This document shows, in pieces, positions 1 to 12,289 of a DNA stretch of 64,000 bases. Under the pieces are notes generated by a model. The model was given only the letters and a program-made list of their open reading frames with translations. It was not told where the DNA came from and made no database searches. The translations under genes were made by a program, and so were the position numbers. Origin of the DNA: Epichloe hybrida (Eukaryota; Ascomycota; Sordariomycetes; Hypocreales; Clavicipitaceae); assembly GCA_019022495.1 (NCBI GenBank), contig JAFEKR010000003.1, positions 2,790,001 to 2,854,000 on the forward strand, read 5' to 3'. The first letter of the stretch is position 1, and the number at the start of each line of letters is the position of its first letter.

Positions 1-2
1 TC

Positions 3-1016
3 GATACCGCGGCTACGACGTCGTTCCGGCCCAAACTGACATGCTCCCCATCACAACAGGGTTACTACTCAGATTCTGAGGGCCGTCGCATCCCGCGAAC
101 CTCCATCGAACTGCCGCCACTGCACCTTGGCAACAACGACATCACCAGCGACCCTTACACATCCAACTTTAACCGGCCGCGCGAGATTCTCCCGTCGTTG
201 TTGGCTAATTCTCCTCCGGGCCGTTCGTCTACACTTCCTCCTCTTCAGCGGCCAGTGGGCCCGAATCGTCCGAGGAAGCAATCGATTACCAAGCGTAGCC
301 GCGAGCCTGGCCATAATAAAAAGAACTCCCGGGGGTCCACTGCGGATTGGCTACGTCGCTTTCAGAACGAAGATCGATTCAGGCCAGGCAATGATCGCAA
401 AGCGCTATCTGCGGAGCCAACAGCAGACTATGGCAAGCGATGGGAGGACCTTATAGACGCAGCTGATCAAGCTGCATCTGCCGCTGGCGATGTGGACGAG
501 GATCGGACTCCGGTGAGAGATGACTAGAATATGAGAGCGCGTCCTGGGTGAATGGTGGGCTTGATCTAACCCTGCACTCGATAGGTACCACAATCGCCCG
601 TGTCAATTCATCGTGCCTCGCTACCACCACCGTTCTCCCACCAACAATTCCAGCCCGGAAGCTACCAAGCATCTCCTTTGCAGCAAGCTTTGACGCCACC
701 ATCGAACAATCAGGACGGGATTGACCCTTTCCCGTCTGTTGAGAGTGGCGAGAGTGGAGAGAACTTTCACATTGGCTCTCGGGGGCTTTCGGACTCATCC
801 CCGAGTTATCCATCGTCGCAGAACACGCAGATCTATTGTGCAGCCTGCCAAAGCGTATCGCTCCTCAAGAACTCTTATGCCTGCACCCAATGCATCTGCG
901 GCTTGTGCTCGACATGTGTGGAAGTGCTCATGGCAGAACATGGAGCACGGAGGAAGTGCCCACGCTGTGCAACCATCGGCGGTCGGTTCAAGCCTTTCCA
1001 GCTCGACATCAGATGA
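3..1016 (+). CDS. RING-like zinc-finger protein, 5' end outside the window
   Basis: The coding frame is open from position 3. Visible exons are up to 512 and 585-1016, with a 72-nt intron (513-584: GTGAGA donor, CTAAC branch site, ATAG acceptor) whose removal joins ...EDRTP to VPQSPVS in frame. A further acceptor probably lies at 58-59 (CTGAC branch at 36-40, then CAACAG), so the true exon may start at 60 with GYYSDSEGRR. The protein is low-complexity and Ser/Pro/Gln-rich until its last 60 residues, which hold a cysteine array: CAAC, CTQCICGLCSTC and CPRC, ending FKPFQLDIR. This resembles the RING-like C-terminal domain of fungal proteins of unknown function. The zinc-binding cysteines are seen directly; any ubiquitin-ligase role is inference. 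It is convergent with the gene at 1824-3066 and its base composition is ordinary. Confidence 0.8.
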
Positions 1017-1823
1017 ATGGCCCCTTCCTGTGACGGTTAGATTCGCACACTTTTTCCTCTCATGTTCATCTTGCGATCCTCTTGCAATGCTTTTTTTCTT
1101 TTTCTCCTTTTGGGTGCGTACTTGAACGGACTTTGGCCGAGTAAATTTTCCAGCAATATGTCGGCGTATACAGGAACCTCGGATCATCATACCATATACA
1201 CTGGTCGCTTCCGGATTTTCCCAACTTGGTGGTTAGTCTCTTACTTCTTTCCGCCTATTTGCTTCTCCTCTCCTTTACTTCTTTCACTTTATGTCGCAAT
1301 CTGGTCTTTTCTGGTCCGGTCAGACATGTTCGGCGGATTGATGACTTCCCTTTCTTTTATTTTCCCCAAGGGCATGGCCGCACATGTCCTCTACTTCTTT
1401 TGCTCAACAGGGCTTTTGCTTATCCACAGTCATGGGTTCTGGTATTTTTGGCGTTTGATAAAGGATAAATGGCCATTGGATAATTGGATATACTGGCTCG
1501 GGCGGCTCACTCACTACCTGATGTCTGACGAATGGACGGGTTGAGAATCTCGTTTGTTTTTATTAACGCGGGTATGTTATTACATGTTAGACGCTAACAT
1601 GAATGTTCCGATCTCTCTCCACGCCAGATATTTGAATGCAGTATATATTGAAACCATTAATGATGTCTGTATAAGTTGGAATTGCGAAAGTACAACAGCC
1701 CAGTTGCCTTCGAAAACGCCACCAATGTCGTACACCATGGGAAGATATTCAAGAGACGTAGATTCATACACAAGAGATGCGCTAGGATGCGACTCTTGGA
1801 CCGTGGCACAGCGCGGTGCGCCA
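1017..1823. other. Convergent intergenic region, no gene seen
   Basis: This lies between the stop codons of two convergent genes. It is T/C-rich just after the first stop and probably holds both 3' UTRs. A 160-codon frame at 1062-1544 is Phe/Leu/Trp-rich with no recognisable domain and looks like a by-product of composition. Confidence 0.55.
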
Positions 1824-3066
1824 TCAAACCCTTCTACCCAGCTTTTCCTTTTCCTGCTTGAGCAGCATGTTCCGCACGGCAGCTCTCTGATTTCGACTAC
1901 CGCCCAACTTGGGGCCCTTGAGAACGTCCCTTGCCTGCTGCTCTCGCTCCTGCTTCTGTTGTTTCGTCTGCGGAATGGGTTTTCTCCTCTGCCGTCTTGC
2001 TGCCATCTCGTCGAGATATCTCCTGCGAAACTCCTCGGCCATTCTGTCGTCGGCGGAGCGGTCATCCCCGGCGGTTTTGCCCGAATTCTGGGTAGGTACG
2101 TCGTATACATCGACTGGGTTCGTTTTTTTCATTAGCCCGTAGTCCGTGAACACCATAAAACCAGAATGGGGGGAAGGAGTGGTGGGGGGAGGGGGGGGGG
2201 CAAGACACTCTTTGGGGTTGATGTTAAAGAAGTACCCATCTGGCATGCTAGACGTACGTTTATTTTCGTGCAAGAACGCTTCGACGAGCTGATCGCGCTT
2301 CACGTCATCGCTTCCACGACGATTCCTCCGTCTCGGCGGGCCAGCTGCTTTGGGTTTCCTGTCATCGTAGCGCACGAGGTGCGACGACAAATCTACTTCA
2401 ACTAGCCTGCCGTGCCGAGTGGGCTGCACTGCCAGAGGCCGTTGGTCCGAAGATGGTGCAATGGTGGGAGCATGCTCAGGCCGGGAATAGGAAGGTGCTG
2501 GTGCGGCGCGGCTGGAGAGGCGGGATTCTATGTAGTCGATCCTTGTATGATTAGTCTGGCTGCATTGCGTGGTTTGGGAAGGGGGGAAAGGGGGGGAAGA
2601 AAGCATGAGATTCTGTGTAGTACGAGGCACGCTTTTTTTCATCGTGGAGAGAAGAAAGGACGATTTTGCAACAACAAACGTACATGTGTTTATCGTTGAG
2701 GTTCGACACGAGACCCGTTTGATGCATGAACCGGTCTGGTATGCCTTTTGCGACGGCGAGATGCTTGCTGCTGTCGTCGTCGGCGGGGAGCTGAGCGGCG
2801 TGGTCGTCGGCCTGGGAATCGGTGCTGAAGCCTACGCCGCGGAGGCGGTGTTTGCGGGCGTTGCGGGCGTTGCGGGCGCGCAGGGCGGCCGTGACGGAGG
2901 AGGACTCTGTGTCGTGGGTGGGCGATGATGGGGGGTCTGGCTGTTGATGCCCTTGCTGATGCTGGTCGTCTTGGGCGCGCTGGCGGAGGGCTTTGCGCTT
3001 CTTGGTGGTGTTGCGGAACCTGATGGCTGGCGCGGAGGGGTCTTGCTCTTGGGGAGCTGGGTCCAT
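1824..3066 (-). CDS. tls1: Tls1/C9orf78-family (hepatocellular carcinoma antigen 59 domain) protein
   Basis: Three exons on the minus strand: 3066-2684, 2541-2258 and 2113-1824, giving 318 aa (human C9orf78 is about 289). Intron 1 (2683-2542) has GTACGT, a CTAAT branch and CAAG; it splits the Met of the conserved DKHM-IDYIESRL motif (residues 125-136), which identifies the family. Intron 2 (2257-2114) also starts GTACGT, has GCTAATG and ends CCCAG. It is 144 nt without an in-frame stop, so a plain ORF reading would keep a false proline-rich insert; removing it gives HENKLDVYDVP. The N-terminus has RFRNTTKKRKALRQR (16-30) and an Arg-rich stretch (62-76). The C-terminus is a charged Arg/Gln/Glu helix. 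Family members act with the spliceosome, and in fission yeast in telomere-gene splicing; function here is by family. The start at 3066 is the first ATG and has the family-type N-terminus. Confidence 0.85.
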
Positions 3067-3386
3067 GGTTTCTGTTTCCGTTTCTGTTTTTCTTGTCCTT
3101 TGTTTTGGTGATGAGTGATGAGTGATGAGTGATCGAAGGACTGAAGGGACGGCCTCGAGGTGATGGAGTTGGAGGATTTGGTGGTGTCTGGGGTCGCCAG
3201 TTCGGTTCGCGTTGGCGATTTGATGGCTATTACGGAGTACATAGGCCCGCAGAAATAATCTTGACTTTTGTTAGTAAGCAAGATCCTGTCAGGTGCGCAG
3301 GTGGCGCCACTCGCCCCTGTGGCGTTGGACAACTAAAAACGCGCATCCGTCAAAAATTAAATGTGCATCCACTCGACGGGTCTCGC
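3067..3386 (-). promoter_or_regulatory. tls1 upstream region
   Basis: Upstream DNA of tls1 with normal composition. It has a pyrimidine/purine-biased stretch next to the start and three and a half tandem copies of the 7-mer GATGAGT/ATGAGTG at about 3110-3133. No clear TATA box was found. Position and composition are the only evidence for promoter function. Confidence 0.4.
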
Positions 3387-3512
3387 TGAGCCATCACGAG
3401 CCACTCACATCACGTCGATTTTCATTAAAGACTATCTGGATGGATACTCCGTCCTCCGTGCCCGTTTGAACAAGAAGAGAGAATAATAATAAGTCTTTGC
3501 GCCCCTACCGTT
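3387..3512 (+). repeat. 126-bp flanking repeat Y, left copy
   Basis: It matches 59262-59387 without gaps over 126 bp in the same orientation. I see one mismatch (CATTAAAG here, CATTGAAG on the right), a G-to-A change in this copy. The right copy lies about 260 bp upstream of the ccp1 start; this one lies about 320 bp upstream of the tls1 start. The two copies bracket the whole AT-rich island. Confidence 0.95.
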
Positions 3513-3632
3513 GACGGGTGGGGGCAGGTGCGAGGCACCTGGCCCACCTAGCACAAAAACCCCACCCGCAGATTTTTTCGTTAGGGTTTTTCTTCCTCCT
3601 GGATTATCACCTCTAGAATTCAATTCAATTTA
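3513..3632. other. Unique spacer Z with nested hairpin
   Basis: This spacer between the left copies of Y and X has no counterpart at the right border. A perfect 9-bp inverted repeat (CGGGTGGGG at 3516-3524, CCCCACCCG at 3560-3568) encloses a second perfect hairpin, CAGGTGC-GAG-GCACCTG, at 3525-3541. The rest is T-rich and grades into AT-rich sequence after about 3610. Confidence 0.75.
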
Positions 3633-3672
3633 ATTAAATTATCTAAAGCTTCGTTCCCGTGCATTAGTTCTT
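3633..3672 (+). repeat. 40-bp flanking repeat X, left copy (RIP-touched)
   Basis: It matches 59223-59262 over 40 bp with two differences, both C on the right and T here (ATCATC to ATTATC, CATCAG to CATTAG). This is the last sequence shared with the right flank before the transposon mass begins. Confidence 0.88.
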
Positions 3673-3689
3673 AGCGACCACGCTAGGAG

Positions 3690-6600
3690 AACGGTAATTA
3701 GAAGCTTCCTAAAGCTTACCTATAGTTAAGTCGCTGTTATTAGCATTATTATTATTATTAGACTAGGGTAGTCTATCTAACCACTTTATTACCTATTTCT
3801 TAACCCCTATTTAATTTTATAGAGATCCCTATCCTACCCTTTTATATTCCCTATTATTTTCCTTATCCCTATATATAACTATTAAACTATACACTCTCTA
3901 TTATTAGTATTATTATTAATCTAGAGGTATAGGAGTTAGAATCCCTATAGAATTCGTAGATAGCAAAGGTATATAACTATAACTTAGAATTAATAAAGTT
4001 ATTATCTCTAGGAAGTGTTCTAGTAAGAGAAAATAACTTCCCTCTTACTAGACTAGGAGACTAAGCTATAATTTAGCTAGCTTATTTCTTTAAGTAACTT
4101 ACTACTATATTAGAATTAAAGTTACCTTTATTAAAAACTAAAAAACCTATAGTTAAAACACTTACTTATTAGCCTATAATAAAGCTATATAAGTTACCCT
4201 TATCTTAAGATATTAGGACCTTTAATAGGTTTATATTAGTAAGATAATAGTTAAGTTATTTATAGTAAACTTTTAAGACTATTAATAAAGGTAAGGATAT
4301 TAACCTAAATACCTTTATCTAAGCTATTAATATAGCCTTAAGTAGTAAGGTAATTACTTTTATTAATAGCTTAGAGTAATTAAGGCTTATAGTCTTAAAG
4401 GCTAAGAATAGTCTAGTAATTACTACTAATTTAACTACTCTCTAATAGTTACTATAAGAATAATACCCTCCTAATATTATTAATAAAGAAGTAAAAACTA
4501 GTACTAATATAGAACTTTAATAAGGTAAGAGTAAGGCCCTTATTACCTATTATTCTTATATTTTAAATATACTTTATTATACTAAAGAAAGGGATAAACT
4601 AATTACTTCTAACTATTCCCTTACTTTAATTAAGAGTTATATTCTCTATAACTTTATCTAGTAATTTATTTAAGGATTATATAATAAATTACTAATATAG
4701 GAAGCTATTAGCTAAAATATATTAGCTACTAATAGCCTTAGAGAAGCCTAAGAATATATTAAGTAAGTTACTACTATTTTAGAGGTAAAGGCTAATCTTA
4801 TAAAGATAACTATATAAGATATAAAGATTACCTTAATAAAGGAATTTATTAAACTCTAGAGTAAGTGCTTTACTAATAAAGTATTATCTTAGGTATATAA
4901 ACTACCCTTAGGGTTTATAAAAGTATTAGGAAAATAAAGATAATAGTTTACTTTAGTTAATACTTTAATTACCTAGCTTTAGCCTATAATATTATACCTA
5001 GGTCTATTAGGAATATGCGGTTTTACTAACCCTTAGTAATTTAGTAAGTATTATCCTATACCTTAAGTAGTTAATTAAATACTAACTCTAGTTACTTACC
5101 CTTAGAATTATCCTTAGATATAAAATAAAAGTAATATTAACTTAGGGAATAAAGCTATAGTAAACCTATAAGGTAGCGCTAACTAGTTTATCCCTAGAAC
5201 TTAATAAGTAAGCTTTCCCCCTTAATATTAAAATAATAATACTAGTGTATATTAACCCTTATAAAGTGCACCTATAATAACCTAAGGTACTAGTTAGAGA
5301 GAAAGAGCACTTAAACTAAGGCTAGTAACTAAATTAAAGAATTAGTATATTAATAAAACTACACTATTACCCTATAGGGGTACTTACTTTAAGTATAGGG
5401 TTACTAGATATTATACTATAAACTATACTATAACTAGAAGTAATTTATTATAATAATAGGAATCCTTATAGTTAAAATTAATAATACTTTCTCCTTATAA
5501 TAACTAGTTATAAGTACCTAGATAAATCTATACTTAGTTAGCTTAAGTATACTTAAATAGTAATAAATATAAGAATATAGTAATATTAGGAGTTATTAAA
5601 GAGATTATAGGTAAATTATCTATTAGAGTTTAATATACTTTAATTAAACTAAGTACTATTAAAAACTTACCTAACCTTATAGAGAACCCCTAGCTTATTT
5701 AGCTTAAATAAAATCCTATAGCTACTATAAGCTTATAGAAAATTAAGGCTAACTATACTAATATAAAGGCATAAGTAAAGGATATTACTAATAAGAAAAA
5801 GGGTAAAGCTAGAGTTTTAAGACCCCTTATTAAAAGCCTTAAAAAAGCTAATATAAAAACCCTTAAGTCTATTACTTAAGGTGCTCTATAGGTTATAATA
5901 TTAGTATTAAAAGCTATGCTACTATTAAAAAAATAAAAGGGAATACCCCTTAGTAAGATATTAGAAAGTCTAACTCTAACTCCTAAAGCTATACTATTAG
6001 TAAGAGAAAAGGTAATTAAGTAAAATATAAGGGTATTAAGTAAGATTTAGAGATATAAGGGTCTAGGTCTTATTAACTAGAAAGCCCTAGTAAGTTATAT
6101 CTTAGTCCTAATTTCACTAATAGATTTATAGTAAATTAGCCTAGAAATATTTAAGTAGTTTTAGAAGCTATTATTAAGGGTAATAGCCTTAAAGAAGTAA
6201 ATAAAGAAAAAGGTAACTTTCTTACTTAATATAAGCTTAGTTTAAGCTATATCTAGTAAGGGTTAGAAAAGTCCTATAGCTAATAATTATAATACTAAGT
6301 TACTTTAAGAGCATTAATTAGGTACTAAGCTATTTAGGATTACTATCTAAGCCTATATAGGATTTTAAAAGGAATAGGTATTTAATCTTAAACTAGGATA
6401 AGCTATAGCTAATTAAGAAGCTAAGATTAATATTATATCTTAGGCATTTATACTATAGGAAAATATACTAGTTTATAATTTAGGATTTATTAGTTTCTAA
6501 GGGCTATAAATAATTAATACTAATAAATAAGAGAACATAGTTACCTATTTTATATTAATAAAAGTGTTATACTATAGTATTATATAGTTAGTTTAGGTAG

Positions 6601-9600
6601 TAATTACCCTAGACTATTAGCTTAAGAACTAGACTATTTTAATTCTAGGTTTGCCCTAGCTTTATAATATAGGTATAAGGTTTAATATTAGGAACTCTAA
6701 ACTTATAATTAAAGTTAAGGAGTATAAAGATAAAGTTATTTCTATTAAGGGACCTTTAGTAGCTTTATTTAATTAATAGAAAGTAATGCTTTATCTAGCT
6801 AAGCTTATAATCCTAGAGAAGTATATAGGTTAGGATAATATAGACTTATCCCTAGATAATACCTTATTAGAATTTAAGGATAAGGAAAAGGATAATTTAA
6901 AGGATTTAGAAAACAAAGTTACTTACTATAACCTAGTTAAGTTAAAAAACTAAATCTAATAGCCTAAAGTAAATATAAGAGTAAGTAACTTTATAAGCTC
7001 CCTTTCATTTATTTCTAGGTTAAGCCTATAGTGTGGTTTTCTAGCTATATGCCTTAGATTACCTATCTTATTTTAGTGTAAATAAATTTTTAGCTTATAA
7101 ATTAACTTAGTCTCTATGTATTCCTATTAGAAGTGAATTTACTTAGAGGGAGAGAATATACTATAGAATTAAGGGGTAATAATAATAATAGGAAAATATT
7201 TTAATAGATAAAGGATAATTAGCTAGGGCTAGTTACTTTAGATTCTCTATTATTCCTATTTATAACTAAGCGAAGAGTATAAAGGAGGGAAACTAACTAG
7301 AAAACCCTAATTAAAACAGTATTATTATAGTTTAAGGGTTATAAAGTAACCTTAGGCCCCCTTATTCTAAAGTCTATAGTAAAGGAAGTTATGCGAATAT
7401 TTTATATATATAAAGACCTAAATGCCTTATTAATTACTAATATCCTTACTATAGACCTTTATATATATATACCTTAGCTAAAAGAAAATATAAAGCCTTA
7501 GGTATAATCCCTAAAGTAAAGATAGTTAAAGCCTTAGAAGTATTAGTTAAATTAGTTAGTAACTAAAGGGATTAAGTTAAGGATATATAAGTATACTATA
7601 GCTACTAATAAAAAGATATCTAACTAGTGTGTAAAACCTATACTAGTACTAAAGGATAAGTCTAACCTATAGGCTAAGTAATAACTTACTATTAATTATT
7701 CTTATATTAAGGAAAACATACTAGGTAGCTAGTTACCCTTACTAGCTAAAATTCATAATTAACTATTTAATCCTTAGATTAATTCCTACTATATATTTAA
7801 CCTTAAGTATATATACTAGTTTATACCTATAGCATTAAAGTTAAGGTATATATTTACCTTTAATATCCCTAGGTTTAGTTAGCTATAACTATCTTATATG
7901 CCCTAAGGTTCTTAATTAGCTAGGTTTATAATAACTAAAGTAATAAGAATTACACTTAGTCTAATCCTATTACCTTACCCTAAACCCTCTCTTACTACCC
8001 CTTAACTCTTAGGTAACCTAAGTATATTAGCTATATATATAGATAATATCTTCTATAAATATACTTTATTTAAGGAGTAGTAGTCTTTTATTAAGGACTA
8101 TTTACTACTTAAGCTACTATAAACCTTACTAAAACTAAGCTTTAAAAAGGTTTCTCTAGGAATAAATTTAATTATTATAGTTAGTTAGGTTTATAAGGTA
8201 AGTAAGAAAATATATATTAAACCTAACTAAGCTATAAAGCTAAGGGATTAGCCTATACCTATAAGCTAATTTAGCGTGCGTTTATTCTTAGGAGCTATTA
8301 GACCTTACTAATAATAGATTAAGAACTATGCTAAGATTACTTAGTCTCTTAATTAACTTACTAGGAATATAAGCTAGTAATAGGGAGATTTAGAGGCTTT
8401 ATCTTTCTTTATATTAAGGGAGAAAGCTACTACTATCTTAAGTATATATAGGTATATATTTAACTTACTAACTTAACTATACTCTAATACTAGTGAATTT
8501 AGTAAAGGGTATATAATATTATAAGTCTAAGATAAAGTCCCCTATTTTATTTTATATAATTTATTTCTCTTTACTAAGATATAATAAAACTATAGCACTT
8601 ATAAGCAAAAGCTTTATATTATTATTAAGTTCTATTAGAAGTATAAGCACTTTTTTAAGTTAAGAATAAGATTAACTATCTTTATAGATTATAAACCACT
8701 TATAATGTTTATAACTACTACTAGTTATAAGGGTATTTATACTAGATAGGTTACTAAGCTAAGGCTATTAAATATTAAGATTTATTTTATTTAAGGGAAA
8801 TAGAATACTATTACTAATAGATTATCTTATACTATATTTCTATTAGATAATTATATAGATAATTTAACTAAGTTTAGGTTAAGGGATATAGTCTAAAACT
8901 AGTAAATCTAGAAAGATAAAGTTAGAGAATATAAGGAGATATTAAAGACTTTAAAAGCTACTAAGATTTAAAAGGAGTCTAATCTTAAGGGGTTAAGCTA
9001 GAATATAAGATAACTAGAGGTATTACCTAGAGTTAAATTACTATAAAGGAAATACCTAAAGAAGCTATAGTATAAAGAAATTATAAGGTTTTTTACTACT
9101 AGGAAGTATTATAAAGGAGATTATAACTATTATACTATTAGAAAAATAGTTATAAAAGTATAATAGTATAAACTTAAGAATAAGGTTCTCTAGTTTAAAG
9201 GAAAGTATAATAAATAATATTACCTAGTAAGAGAAAAAGTAATAAGTGCCCTATAGAAGGCTTATAATAAGTCTAGGTATTTTAGAGTAAACTTAACCTA
9301 GTAATAGTTAACTTAATTAGTGTTTTAGCCTAGGATAGGTAGTAATATTATTAACTATATTCTAGGGTATATACTATATACTTAATATACTACTTAAAAG
9401 AAAAAGGCACTAAATTAACTAGTAGTAGTAAATAAACTATTTTAAGTAATAAGGATAAACTATATTAGACTATTTCTAGAATTAAAGCAAAAGATCTAGT
9501 ATATACTTATTATAGTTAATTATTTTTCTTAGTTTATATAGCTATTCCCCTATAGGTTAACTAGTGCTATAAAGGTAGTAAACTATTTATAAGCTTAGAT

Positions 9601-10340
9601 AAATAGGTTATTACTTACTTTAAAGGGTTTTTATACTAATCCTAGGCTAGTATTTAGATTAGTAAAGTTATTAGCGTTTTTAAAGAGAAAGGGAGTAAAC
9701 TTAATAAATACTCTAAGATAGTCTTATAAAAGTATTAGACTAGTAAAGGTATTAAATTAAATCTTATAAGGTATATTAAATAAGATAATATCTAACATAA
9801 AGAACTAGGATCTTTAACTTCCTAATATAGTAAAAATATTAAATTACTAATATATTAAATTTATAGAGTATACTCTTATAGAGGTACTATATAGATTAAT
9901 ATAAAACTTAGGGATAAGGCTAGGAGCTTTATTAACCTAAAGTTTAGCTAGTTAAAGTAATAATTTTTATAAGAATTTAGTATAGCTACTAGAGAAGTTC
10001 CTAGAAGGAAATATAGTAATATATTTTATAGGGAATATTAAATCTTATTATATAGTAGTAAAGGCTAATAGGAGGTTAAGGGCTATTACTTATAAAAAAC
10101 GCTATAAATAATAAAGAGTTAAACTATTTAAACTAGGTAAGATAGTAATAGTAATTACTAAGGGGAAGCCCCTAAAGCTATAATTATAGTAGTAAGGACT
10201 ATTTTAAATTAAAACTTAGACTAAGTATGCTTTCTATTAACTTATTAACCTAGATAGATTAAGAGTAAGGGAAGGGTATAGCTTAGACTTCTATAAGAAT
10301 ACTTTAAAGGCCTATATCCCTTAAACTAGTTATTTAAAGA
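3690..10340 (+). mobile_element. RIP-degenerate Ty3/Gypsy element (G1), ends unresolved
   Basis: Plus-strand relic frames keep the order of a Gypsy pol gene. The RT active-site box reads YIDNIFYKY at about 8036-8062, where the family has Y-x-D-D. RNase H follows at about 8590-8840 with TIFIDYKPL. An integrase-like stretch (VNYFSxFIxLFPY) lies at about 9520-9560, and further relic sequence runs to about 10330. All frames carry many RIP stops. I could not find a matching LTR pair or TSD, so both limits are approximate; the first part (3690-4500) may be leader and gag. Confidence 0.7.
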
Positions 10341-10869
10341 CTTTATAAAATTAAGTATTATTAGGGAGAATAAAATTATAGAGATAAAATTAAGGGAGAA
10401 CCTTAAGATATAGAGAAATATATAATTTATATAGTAAGAATTAGAGGTTTAATAAAAAAGAAAAAAAAAGAGAGAGAGAGAGGGAAAGGAAAAGGTAAAA
10501 GGCATAGGTTAGTAGTTAATTAAGAGGTAGGAAAGGTAAGTTAAGAGTAAGCTTAGAGTGAAAATTAAAGGAGACTATATACTTTCCCCCTCTTTCTCTT
10601 ATATTCTAGTACTTTTTACCCTTTTTCTTAATTACTAAGGGAAACCCCTATTACTATTCTAAGTTTAACCCTAATAAATTTTATTAGGTTTTATTTAAAG
10701 GTTAAAGACCTCCTCCCTTTTACTTAGCTATAATTACGCTATACCTATATATTCTTATTTAAAACTATTTACTATTAAATTTCCTTTTAGTATAGCTCCT
10801 ATAACTATAAGCCTAGGAAAAGCTTTTAGTCTTACTAAATAAATAGTTACTTTACTAGTAGCTAGAGAA
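10341..10869. other. Non-coding stretch with long purine tract
   Basis: AT-rich DNA with a long, almost pure purine run at about 10453-10498 followed by a pyrimidine-rich stretch at about 10580-10640. The purine run lies downstream of the G1 integrase relic and could be its polypurine tract, but no LTR was identified next to it. Confidence 0.35.
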
Positions 10870-11742
10870 ATATACTAAGTAAGTATTAAGTAAAAGGACT
10901 TAAACCTATTTAAAGACTTATATTTTATATAAGACCTTAAGAAGCTAGCTTTTACTTATACTATTTAAAAAGAGAGAATATAAGGATAAAGAAGTAATAA
11001 GGTAAAGAGAGTAACCCTTAAGCTAAATAAATAACTTCTAGTTATTAAGAATAAGGGTAAAGTACTAGTAAAAATAGTAAATAAGTTATAAAGAGAAAAC
11101 CTATTTAAGAATAAAAACCTTTAACCTAGGAAATAGTATATATTTAGCCTAGTAAATAAGTGCCTAAGGCTATATAAACTTAAGGAGATAGTAATAATTA
11201 TAATAGTAACTATATATAATTTATTACTTATAGGAGTTAAAGGTAAAGGGGTAAATACTATAATTAAAAGCCCTAAATAAATCTTTATAAAATACCTCTT
11301 AGATATAATATACCCTATAGCTATATAAGCACTAGGTTAAAACTAGAGAGAGAACTTCCTTTAAGATAATAACTATATAATAGGAATATTCTTTAACTTA
11401 GTAATAAGAAATTATATAAAGCTTTCTTTAGTAATCCTTTACTAAGAATTACTAGTAAAAGGGAATTTAAAAGTAATAAAAGGTTTACTCTTATTAGTAA
11501 CTAATTAAACTCTAAAGAATTAAATAACTAAAGAGTTAAGGAAATTAAAGTTTAAGTAAAAGTTACTTACTAAATAAGGAAACCTAACCTTTAATAACTT
11601 ATTAACTTAGTGTACTAGAATATATAATTAATTAAAGAGAGGTAATACTATTAAGCTATTATATACTTAAAAGATTCTAATAGTTAAGATAGTAAAGTAT
11701 CCTAAATTAATAAAAAGGGTTAGTAAGATAAACTAGCTTACC
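10870..11742 (+). mobile_element. Unclassified RIP-degraded block, left part
   Basis: The plus strand has a long relic frame interrupted only by RIP-type stops, so it was probably coding. I could not assign it to a family. It continues at 18626 after removal of the Copia insertion; the last five bases (11738-11742, TTACC) are that insertion's target duplication. Confidence 0.4.
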
Positions 11743-12031
11743 TGTTAGTTACACTAAGGAATGTTACACTAGTGCGAAGGGGTTGAATTTAATGAAGTTA
11801 ATGATAATAGCTAATAACTAAGAGAGAGAAAAAGAGGGAGAAAGAGAGAAATCTAGCTAGAAAAGAAAGTAAGCAAAAGAGAGGGAAAAGTAAGGCTATA
11901 GTGTGGTGCTACTGCTAACGGAGCGAGGTAGCTTGTAATACATCTAATTACATTACGTGCATCCCTTTAGTGGCTTTACTCTTTAGCTATAGTTAGACTA
12001 TCTATTATCTAAAGGTCTAAAGGAAGCCACA
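11743..12031 (-). repeat. Copia LTR, left (3' LTR)
   Basis: 289 bp, TGTTAG...CCACA, aligned without length change to 18332-18620. Its right half is more RIP-mutated than the partner's, while its left half is less so. Preceded by TSD TTACC. Confidence 0.93.
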
Positions 12032-12289
12032 CTAGCACTCTCTCTTTTCTTTGTGGCTAAAGGAGCCTAAAAACGTAATAAAAATTAGATTAAAGGAAAG
12101 TATATATAAGTAAATCCCTTAATAGGAATCTATAGTTCTTATTAGCTATTATAGCTTTGGTTATTTTAATTAACCTAGTTATTATAATTTATACTTACAT
12201 GCCTATTATATTAATCCTCCCCTTTGCCTAACCTTATAGGTCTCTTAACCTATCTTTCTATATAAATTGTTAATTTATTTAAATTAATT

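Noticed and set aside
1062..1544. 160-codon frame with Phe/Leu/Trp-rich, membrane-like protein
   Set aside because: It sits in the 3' UTR side of the RING-like gene, is T-rich, and has no recognisable domain or splice support.
3580..3587. Telomere-like TTAGGG at the left border
   Set aside because: Only a single copy is present, so there is no evidence for a telomere or interstitial telomeric tract.
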